From assembly GCA_021432635.1 (NCBI GenBank), contig MU270060.1:434001-498000 (forward strand): DNA of 64,000 nt, read 5' to 3'. The number at the start of each line of letters is the position of its first letter. Within the stretch, counting starts at the first letter, position 1. This DNA is from Thozetella sp. PMI_491. Its lineage: Eukaryota > Ascomycota > Sordariomycetes > Chaetosphaeriales > Chaetosphaeriaceae. Positions 56,479 to 64,000 of the stretch are shown here, piece by piece. The translations under genes were made by a program, and so were the position numbers. The notes below the pieces were generated by a model. That model was not told the origin of the DNA. It worked only from the letters and a program-made list of their open reading frames with translations, and did not search any database.

Positions 56479-58364
56479 ATGAGCGATCCCGCACTCAGCG
56501 ACATGAAGGAGCAGTTTCCTCACACTCACGCTTCAGCTGAGTCCGAATTAGAGCAAGTGGGTGAGGTCGCCGACCTCGCAGACCAGACCTTGACGCCAGA
56601 GCAAAACAAGCGCCTGCTCAGGAAGACCAATGCGGTCGTCCTTACGGTGATGATCTTTGCTTCCCTGCTCGCATTCTTGGACAAGGTACGCAGCAGTCCT
56701 TGATACGGACACAGAGCACTTACCTTGCTGACGCCCGCCCACAGAATGCCATGAGCTTTGCCGCCGTCTACGGCATGACCGCCGAGACCCATCTTCAGAA
56801 CCAAGAGTATAGCTGGCTCGGCTCCATCTTCTACTTTGGCTACCTGGCCATGGAGGTGCCGTCGCTTTGGCTACTGACGCGAGTTCCTATTGGGAAGTTC
56901 ATCGCTATAGTCCTTGTCTTGTGGGGGATTGCTCTCTGTGCCATGGCTGGGTGCTACAATTTCGCCGGGCTGGCCGTCGGCCGCTTCTTCCTCGGCATCC
57001 TGGAGGCAGCTCTCTTGCCCTGCTGTATCCTGCTGACTTCCATCTGGTATCGCCGGGAAGAGCACGCCCTGGTGTCGGCGCTCTACTTCAACACGTTTGC
57101 AGGCGTACGTGAAGAATTTTCCCCCTGGCCTTTGGATCCTCAATTGACCTGAAAAGATCTTCGGCGGTATCTTGGCCTATGCCATTGGACACATAGAGGG
57201 CGGCCTTTCGTCCTGGAAGGTGAGTTGCTATCCGCTCCTCCTCCTGCCAGTTATTCTTGTCCTAAGACGTTAAACCAGTACCTTTTCCTCATATACGGGG
57301 CCGTCACCATTCTTTTCGGGGTCGTTGTCTTCCTCATCCTCCCCGATTCTCCTACGAAAGCTTGGTTCTTCACCGCAGAAGAAAAGAAGCTTGTGGTCCT
57401 ACGCACAGCGGAAAACCAGACGGGCATGCATACCAACAAGGTTAGCAATTCTTCGTCCCAGAGACGTCAACGTTAGGCTAATGTCGTTCAGGCGTGGAAG
57501 TTATCGCAGGTGACTGAGGCGCTTAAAGATCCTAAGTATTGGGTGCTTGCCGTCTCCGTCGTGGCCTTTGCAATTACAAATGCCGGCATCACTAACTTCA
57601 ATCCCCTGATTATTTCCGGTTATGGGTTCTCACAGACAAAGACGGTGCTCATGGCGTCGCCACAGGCCGCGGTTGCCATTGTTGCGCAGGTGACGGCCAC
57701 GATTATCATGCTTTATGTTCGAAACGTGCGCTGCATCATCTGGGCTGTCTCGACCTTCCCTGCAATCGCTGGCACGGTCATGATTCGCAGTAAGTACTTC
57801 TCCTAACGCATTCTTGCATACGCTGACACATCTAGCCCTGGATATCAACGAGTATAGGACTGCTTCCTTGACCGGTGTATACCTTATGGGGTTTTATAAC
57901 GTCTCATTCGTGACCATGCTCAGCCTTCAGTCCTCCAACAACTCTGGCACGACGAAGAAGTCGTTTGCATCAGTGTCTGTTGCAGTGTTTTATTGTACGC
58001 TTTACCTACCCCATCTGCTAAGCATCTACTAGCAGCAAGGCTAATTTACCCAGCTATTGGAAATATCATCGGGCCTCAGTTCTTTCGCACGGATCAGGCA
58101 CCTCATTATCCTTTGGGGATTGGTGCTATGATGACGGCCTTTGCCATCAATGGAGTGATGGGGATAGTATACTTGTAAGGCTCCAGCGCATTTTCTTCCC
58201 GGTATGTGGAGCTAACTCTATCTAGGTGCTTGTGTATTTTCGAAAACAAGCGTCGTGATCGTATACACGGCAAGCCGACAGAGTCGGCCATTACAGTCGG
58301 CCTAGAAGTTGAGATGGAGGATACTACCGACGGGAATAACCCCGATTTCCGCTACACTTATTAG
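56479..58364 (+). CDS. MFS transporter, Dal5/allantoate permease (anion:cation symporter) family
   Basis: Eight exons (56479-56685, 56745-57104, 57157-57219, 57279-57440, 57492-57789, 57836-57994, 58054-58174, 58226-58364) give 502 residues, all in phase. The order matches the Dal5 family: a hydrophilic N-terminus, VVLTVMIFASLLAFLDK, the TM2-3 block EYSWLGSIFYFGYLAMEVPSLWL, FFLGILEAALLPCCILLTSIWYRR, IFGGILAYAIGHIEGGLSSWK, the loop ILPDSPTKAWFFTAEEK, then the second six segments and NIIGPQFF. Known members import allantoate, ureidosuccinate, nicotinate, pantothenate, biotin or small peptides with protons. The substrate here is probably a carboxylated, perhaps nitrogen-containing, small molecule handled by the neighbouring enzymes; that is inference. 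Promoter sites suggest shared control with the monooxygenase. Confidence 0.94.
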
Positions 58365-58839
58365 GTGCAATCCGCAAGATGACCAAGTAGGGATACGTCA
58401 GAAGTAAAGGAGCCTTGCTGTACACGTACCTTCGCAGAGCACTCTTGATTTTCTGGTGTAACCGGGGCTCAATCTCTGGGTACCCGCCGGGGGTTCTAAT
58501 ATAGCCCTGCAACTATATTTTAATGAATATTTCTTGTTCTCATTAGGAGTGAACCAGATGCTGTACTGTGAGGGGTAAGACTCTTCTTGCTCCGGATTGG
58601 CACGAGTTGTTCTATTGTACGATATGGCTCTTGTTGAGATGGAATTCTGCGAGTTGCTAGTAGGTTATTGACGGATAATACCAAAGTGATGTCGAATTGC
58701 GAAAAGCCGTAGTAACATAACAAGACGTCTCACGTGTGCTTCGTGAGTAGTTTGAGCTGTTTCACAGCAAAGATTGCTTGGCTGTTCGAATCTTCGTATG
58801 CATGTATTAATCTAGTTGATGTTCCGGTCACCACATTCC
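58365..58839. other. Intergenic between convergent cluster genes
   Basis: About 475 bp lies between the MFS and aminotransferase 3' ends. No gene, repeat or CTCGG-N6-CCGAG site is seen. Confidence 0.55.
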
Positions 58840-60085
58840 TTAGTGTCCTTCTGGCAAGGCATACTCGCCATTTTGTGCCAGTCCAGTCTCGACCAGGTCA
58901 CTCTTTGTACCGTTTGAACCCACTGAGTTCGTCTTGCCCCCAGACGGCAGTATTCGATCCAGAAAGCTCAAATCCCTTCCGGCTGTGACCTCGGCTTCAA
59001 TCTCCTCTCGAGATCTGCTCACATCCTTCTTAACAAATTCGAGGTACAACTGCTGAATTCTCTCCGTAACAGCACCCCGTCTGCCGTCCCCAATTTGCCG
59101 GTCATCCACCTTCACTACGTGGATCTGACTCGGGAATGTGCCGGTGCAGAAGGCCTCGTCTGCACCGTATACTTCCGTCAGCGAAAAGTCTAGCTCGCGG
59201 ACCGTGATTCCGTTCGCGCGGCATACGTCGATGGTGTTCTGCCTGGTAATGCCTTGCATCTGGTTGTCTTTGGTAGGGGCCCAGACTTCAGAGCCTCGGA
59301 TGATAAAAAAGTTAGTTGAGTTACAGGTTTTCACGAAGCCCCTCTGATCGAGCATCAGCGCTTCGTCCACGCCCATAAGGTTGGCACTTATGCAAGCTTG
59401 CACATCTGTCGCCTTAGAGATATGGTTCCACTGCTCGTCCTTGATATCAGGCGGCCCACGACGGACCCAGGTTGTGCCCAACAGGAGGCCACGGTTTTTG
59501 GACTCAGGTGAAACCGCTTTGATCTCAGGGATGATCACGATCAGAGGCAGTCCGATGTTGACGCGCGGGTTTTGGTATGGAGTGGATTTGAGGCCACGGC
59601 TCACGACGAGGCGCATGTGGACGTCGGCTTCGTTGGCCATATCATTCGCGTCGAGGGTTCGATGGAGAAGAGCAAGGAGTTCGCCTTTTGTTAAACCCAA
59701 GTCCATGTACATTGCTTTAGCAGACTGAAATAGTCGATTAATGTGGTCGCGTGCAAACTGTACACGGCCTTGGTGGGCGCGTATGCCCTCCTGGGAGGCA
59801 AGAGTTGGTTAGTATTGGCGAGCGAGCTAGTCTGAGCCTTTGAACGTACCCAGATGCCATCTCCAACCAGGAAGTTGGAGTCAAAGACAGATACAACGGC
59901 CTCATTTCGCGGCACAAGTCTGAATTCACCGGTCGCACCATCTCTGATGCCGACCTATTCATGATCAGCCAGCCAGCTGAGACGAGGACCATCAGTGTGG
60001 CCAAGCTTACCAAGATTGAATAGTTCTTGGGGTTGGGGACGCTGTCATGCGTAGCACCGCTGCCAATTTTCTGAGACGCAGTCAT
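58840..60085 (-). CDS. PLP-dependent class IV aminotransferase
   Basis: Three exons (60085-60011, 59954-59850, 59790-58840) give 376 residues with phase-0 junctions. The class IV fold is recognisable throughout: VVSVFDSNFLVGDGIWEGIRAHQGRVQFARDHINRLFQSA, RLVVSRG, the likely PLP lysine in HISKATDVQAC, ANLMGVDEALMLDQRGFVKTCNSTNFFII, and ITRQNTIDVCRANGITVRELDF, then EVYGADEAFCTGTFPSQIHV. Relatives include branched-chain and D-amino-acid aminotransferases and aminodeoxychorismate lyases. The VDEALMLD and CTGT segments fit an aminotransferase best. No mitochondrial signal is seen. It is divergent from the dehydrogenase gene across a 447 bp promoter with a CTCGG-N6-CCGAG site. Its likely job is moving an amino group to or from the pathway compound. 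Confidence 0.93.
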
Positions 60086-60283
60086 GGTGGTGAGAAATCC
60101 GAAGAAGGCAGTGATGCGGGTAGGCGGACACGTCTGTTCCTCGGAGGAATTGAGTGCCTGGCATGCCTTTTGTTATCGGGAAGATACCATTACCTCATCC
60201 ACCATGCGGTATAGTCACTATCTGTCGCCCCTTGAATGTCAGATTAAAAGTGCGGGCACCACCGACGGATCCCCATCGGGCTC

Positions 60284-60295
60284 CGGGGCAGGCCG
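60284..60295. promoter_or_regulatory. Looser CGG-N6-CCG site
   Basis: CGG-GGCAGG-CCG keeps the core dyad and spacing, and the right half CCGAG is exact; the left half lacks the CTC flank. Confidence 0.45.
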
Positions 60296-60334
60296 AGGTG
60301 GGATGTGGGGAAGACGGGACGGCGTCCGGGGTCC

Positions 60335-60350
60335 CTCGGGTGCCACCGAG
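60335..60350. promoter_or_regulatory. CTCGG-N6-CCGAG site 3
   Basis: CTCGG-GTGCCA-CCGAG lies 182 bp before the dehydrogenase ATG and 250 bp before the aminotransferase ATG. Confidence 0.7.
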
Positions 60351-60532
60351 ATACCGGTGCCCGTAATAGCGAAATTCTGAATCGAGCTTCATAACCGACC
60401 CTGAGATTCTGGCAATTGAGCATCCACGCTCGTCAACGATACTCTCGACTAAATGCCGTTGTATATCTATAGTATCACAGGCCTTGGACGAAGTATGCTT
60501 AGCCATCATGCCCAAGAGGAATCCCAGAAACC

Positions 60533-62185
60533 ATGGCCCCTAACGCAACTTTTAGAGCGCCAGAAATAAGCAATGAGAGTTTGAGACATTACTATGCAGG
60601 CTCAGCCGAGCGTGCTGCTTTGCAGGCGGCGATCGATGAGGTGAAGAGATCCGCTCCCTACGATATCCCACTTGTTATCTCTGGAAAGCATATCCGATCT
60701 CCTCGGCAAGACACACAACTGAATCCCTCGTCACATCGTTCGATATTGGCCAACTATTCTATCGCCTCCTCGACTGATACCCAGAATGCAATTGATGGTG
60801 CACTAGCGGCCAAACCCGCGTGGCTCGAGATGTCGCTCGCGGATCGCTCGGCCATCTTCCTCAAGGCCGCCGACTTGATTGCGTCCAAACATCGCTATCG
60901 ACTGATGGCAGCAACCATGTTGGGCCAGGGGAAGAATGCATGGCAGGCCGAAATCGACGCGGCAGCGGAGGCCATCGACTTCCTTCGATTTGGGGTGCGC
61001 TATGCGCAAGAGCTCCATGCTATCCAGCCGCCATTCAACTCGGAGGGCTGCTGGAACAAGCTCGAATATCGACCACTGGAAGGATTCGTATACGCTGTCT
61101 CTCCGTTTAACTTCACTGCTATCGCCGCCAATCTGGTCGTCACCCCCGCACTGATGGGCAACGTGGTAATTTGGAAGCCCAGTCCATCTGCGATGCTCTC
61201 CAACTATATCGTGTACGAGACGCTACTCGAGGCAGGACTTCCAAGCGGCGTTATACAGTTTCTACCCGGCGATGCCGTTGAGATTACTAAAGCCGTGTTG
61301 AACGATACGCAATTTGGCGGCCTTCACTTTACCGGGAGCACAGCTGTGTTCCGCAGCCTTGTCGGCCAAATCGGCCAAGGCATTGCCGAGCAGAAATACA
61401 AAGGCTTCCCACGCTACGTCGGGGAGACGGGCGGTAAAAATGCACACATCATCCATCAGTCAGCTGACGTGCAGTCTGCTGTGTGTCAAACTATCCGCGC
61501 TGCGTTCGAGTACCAAGGGCAGAAGTGCAGCGCCTGTTCTCGGCTTTATGTCCCGAAGTCACTTTGGCCGGTGTTCAAGGCAAAACTTATCCGAGAGACA
61601 GAGAAGCTTCAAGTCGGCAATGTTGAGGACTGGGAGACATTTGTCGGCCCTGTGATCCACCGGGCCAGCTTCAAGAAGCTCTCTGGGATCATTGATGCGG
61701 CCAAAAACGACGACAAAGTGGAACTACTTGCTGGGGGCAAGTACGACGACAGCGAAGGTTGGTTCATCCATCCCACGGTTTATCTCACCACCAATCCAAG
61801 ACATCAATACATGAAGGAGGAGCTCTTCGGACCGATCTTGATGGTCTTCGTGTATGAAGATGAATCTTCGGCGGGCTTTGCCGATGTCTGCAAACTGGCA
61901 GATGCGACGACACCCTATGCGTTGACTACCGCCGTCTTTGCCCGAGACGTGGCAGCAATCCGTACTGCCGAGAACATACTCAAGTACTCAGCCGGCAACT
62001 TCTACATTAATTCCAAGTGTACGGGAGCTGTCGTCGGCCAGCAGCCGTTCGGAGGTGGTAAGGCATCGGGGACAAACGACAAGGCAGGATCTGGGTTCTT
62101 GCTGAGCCGGTTTGTTAGTCCACGATCGATCAAGGAAGAGTTCCTGCCTTTGGAGGAAGTTTTGTACCCTTCTAACTACCCTTAA
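60533..62185 (+). CDS. Delta-1-pyrroline-5-carboxylate dehydrogenase paralogue
   Basis: A single exon gives 550 residues from ATG in good context (CCATGG). It belongs to the aldehyde dehydrogenase superfamily and has marks of the P5C dehydrogenase branch: AYDIPLVISGK-like entry (SAPYDIPLVISGKHI), GFVYAVSPFNFTAIAANL, VVIWKPSPSA, the catalytic Glu in VGETGGKNAHII (about 297), the catalytic Cys in YQGQKCSACSRLYVP (about 331) and GQQPFGGGKASGTNDKAG near the end. P5C dehydrogenase oxidises glutamate semialdehyde to glutamate with NAD+ in proline breakdown. The N-terminus (MAPNATFRAPEIS) lacks the mitochondrial presequence of the housekeeping enzyme, so this is probably a cytosolic cluster paralogue acting on a related semialdehyde. 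Its position beside the aminotransferase fits deamination followed by aldehyde oxidation; that order is inferred. Confidence 0.93.
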   Translation: MAPNATFRAPEISNESLRHYYAGSAERAALQAAIDEVKRSAPYDIPLVISGKHIRSPRQDTQLNPSSHRSILANYSIASSTDTQNAIDGALAAKPAWLEMSLADRSAIFLKAADLIASKHRYRLMAATMLGQGKNAWQAEIDAAAEAIDFLRFGVRYAQELHAIQPPFNSEGCWNKLEYRPLEGFVYAVSPFNFTAIAANLVVTPALMGNVVIWKPSPSAMLSNYIVYETLLEAGLPSGVIQFLPGDAVEITKAVLNDTQFGGLHFTGSTAVFRSLVGQIGQGIAEQKYKGFPRYVGETGGKNAHIIHQSADVQSAVCQTIRAAFEYQGQKCSACSRLYVPKSLWPVFKAKLIRETEKLQVGNVEDWETFVGPVIHRASFKKLSGIIDAAKNDDKVELLAGGKYDDSEGWFIHPTVYLTTNPRHQYMKEELFGPILMVFVYEDESSAGFADVCKLADATTPYALTTAVFARDVAAIRTAENILKYSAGNFYINSKCTGAVVGQQPFGGGKASGTNDKAGSGFLLSRFVSPRSIKEEFLPLEEVLYPSNYP

Positions 62186-62279
62186 GAGATAGAAAGCATT
62201 GCATTGCCGGTTTGATTTACAATGCTCCTCGCCAACTGGCTTGACCCTGATCCCGGACATGTGAAACATCCATGGTTTC

Positions 62280-64000
62280 TCAGCCCGCAAAGGCAAACCG
62301 TGAAGGCTGGGTCTCGTCCATGATTGAGCTGTACCAAGCGGTAAACATGTTGTCTACATCGAGCACGCCCGCGTCCAGGAATCCAGTAATCTGGCTTCTG
62401 TAAGCTTCCAGCCCGTCCGCTTGAGAGAACATGAAGGGCTGCATTCCATCCACACCCAGATTTTCGAGAGTGCCTTGTGAGCCTCCTGCATGGGGAAACA
62501 AAGGATTGTCTTCCGAGGTGAGCGACATTGCATTTTGATTCGAGTACTGGGCGTAGACTTTGCACCGAGTGGCATGAAAGAGGTGCGTGTATCGCTCCAG
62601 ACAACTATCGTTGATGAACTTCACCCCTCGCTCCAAGAGCTCAATAACGGTGGCAGTATCTTGCTCATGCCGTAAAATCCGCAATGGATCCGCGCTAGTG
62701 CCTATGGAAGCCATGGTAATCGATTGCCTATATGTAATAGCATCAGCAATTAGACTAAAAGTGTCTATATCGGTACCCTACCAATCGCAGTAAATGGCTG
62801 CCAGGCCAACGAGCAAAATGGCGTGCAACTGGCGGGAGCAGCGGCATACTGCAGAGATTCCATAATCGGCAACGATCTTCTTCCACTGTCTTATGGCGCT
62901 GGAGGACGCCCTAGAGCAGACAGCTAGCATTTCTCGAGAGGGTACCATGAAAGTCGGCGACGGCCGGTTGAGCAGAAGGAGGACGATACAAAACTCAATT
63001 TTGAGCTCGGAATACTCTCGCGATGGCTTCAGCCCCGAAGTATCGAGCTGACGCTTCCACTCCTCTAGATCGCGATGGATCTCATCTGTCATGGCGCAGA
63101 TCTCCTGGAACGAATGGGTAGGACATTGTCCATCACGCCCCCGGGCGATGTAGACAGATTCGAGTACACGGCCGGATATCCTACGCAACCGCACCAAGTG
63201 GCCAAAGGGCCAGACCTTACACGTGTGAAAGATCGGGCTTACACTTGCTTCGGAGCTGTTGAGTTGATCAAGGCTGTGAGCGGATGGCATCAACGCTTGG
63301 ACGGCGTGGTCGCGAACCGAGAGGACCCGACCAGTCAGTACAGCCACTTGCCTTAGGGCATCTCAATGTTAGCCGGAAGATTCCATGGGCGTGGATTCAG
63401 CCATACCTCTCTAAGGCATAAATTGCCCACCATGTCCGATTTCGAATCTCCAGCTCGTCGGCCGTGAAAGCCCAATCCGCATTATGACGATGCAGGCCAG
63501 TTTCGATAGCAATCGACATGGCATATCGGCTCAGCTGCCACAGATCATCGTGATGGCTACTTAGGGTGGAGCTCAACATCCAAATGCCGAGCAGGATCAA
63601 CGCTTGTAGGCTAGGTAGCTCGCGCCCGCGGCTGCTAAAGTTGCCAAAGAACCGAAGGCTAGCCTGGAAATAGCCCATGGGCGTGTTGAGATCTCGCATT
63701 TGGCGGTAATCCTCCTTCTCGGTGCTTTCGTTGGACGCCAAGGCCAGTACAATAAAGATGAGAAATTTCTCAAACTCGTTGCATTGCGCGGGGTCCTGGT
63801 AAATATGCTCGAGGATGCGCCTCAGGTGTGGAAGAGAAAGGAACGGCCACCAGACATGGACTCGGGCAATATAGGTATTCAGAAGCCATTTCGCAACAAA
63901 TGGGGTTGGGAGGGAGGCAGTCATCACCGAAGGACACTGCTCTAGGCCAATCCCTCGGGGGTGCGTGTTGGAAGGTGGCGTGAAATGTAGCTGCTTGAAG
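62280..64000 (-). CDS. Fungal-specific transcription factor (Fungal_trans domain), 5' part cut by window edge
   Basis: Three exons are visible (64000-63407, 63351-62782, 62727-62280), joined in phase through two 54 bp introns; the frame is still open at the right edge. The protein shows the middle homology region of Zn2Cys6 regulators: PFVAKWLLNTYIARVHVWWPFLSL, YFQASLRFFGN, LQALILLGIWMLSST, AMSIAIETGLHRH and RTWWAIYALER, then VLTGRVLSVRDHAV. The DNA-binding Zn2Cys6 part should lie beyond the window, so its presence is an assumption. The gene is convergent with the P5C dehydrogenase, only 94 bp apart, and is the natural candidate for the factor that binds the CTCGG-N6-CCGAG sites. The C-terminus is an ordinary helical tail without a clear acidic activation region. 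Confidence 0.92.

Larger units (their letters stand above)
60086..60532. promoter_or_regulatory. Bidirectional promoter of aminotransferase and P5C dehydrogenase
   Basis: A 447 bp head-to-head promoter contains the third exact CTCGG-N6-CCGAG palindrome and a looser CGG-N6-CCG, which links it to the monooxygenase/MFS promoter 4 kb away. Confidence 0.75.

Overview
The window looks like nuclear DNA of a filamentous ascomycete (Pezizomycotina). Protein-coding genes carry short introns, mostly 43-155 bp, with GT...AG ends and CTAAC/CTGAC/TACTAAT-type branch sites. The families are typical of these fungi: HET domain, DUF3176, metacaspase, a Dal5-type transporter, a Baeyer-Villiger monooxygenase and a fungal-specific transcription-factor domain. 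The species cannot be fixed from the sequence alone. I support 20 protein-coding genes, one of them cut by the right edge. No rRNA, tRNA or CRISPR was recognised.

Left part (1-24.4 kb). Four genes share one unusual zinc-binding module: two irregular Cys/His knuckles, then a W-x-x-(I/V)-(W/Y)-D-x-x-F-P motif. They are at 1437-2991, 5746-7268, 8092-10578 and 19919-24381. In one the module is fused to a HET (heterokaryon incompatibility) domain. In another it ends a 1395-residue protein with several conserved fungal N-terminal regions. Between them lie a spliced 79-residue micro-protein gene, a secreted epoxide-hydrolase-like protein, an M20 carboxypeptidase and a metacaspase. This looks like an accessory region, possibly linked to self/non-self recognition or cell death; that is inference.

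Middle part (24.4-53.2 kb). A 4 kb stretch without a recognisable gene is followed by scattered single genes: GT31 glycosyltransferase, mitochondrial-type PP2C phosphatase, serine beta-lactamase-like esterase, PI-specific phospholipase C, DUF3176 membrane protein, HSL-type esterase, amidase, a secreted GH140/DUF4038 glycoside hydrolase, and a 1081-residue HET protein with four SH3-ligand-like proline motifs. A 421 bp TA-flanked inverted-repeat transposon (MITE) lies between the amidase and the glycosidase.

Right part (53.4-64 kb). Five genes look like one regulated cluster: Baeyer-Villiger monooxygenase and Dal5-type MFS transporter (divergent), class IV aminotransferase and delta-1-pyrroline-5-carboxylate dehydrogenase (divergent), and a fungal-specific transcription factor running off the window. 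The two divergent promoters together carry three exact copies of CTCGG-N6-CCGAG plus one looser CGG-N6-CCG. That is a strong cis-regulatory link and the most testable observation here. The substrate of the pathway is unknown.
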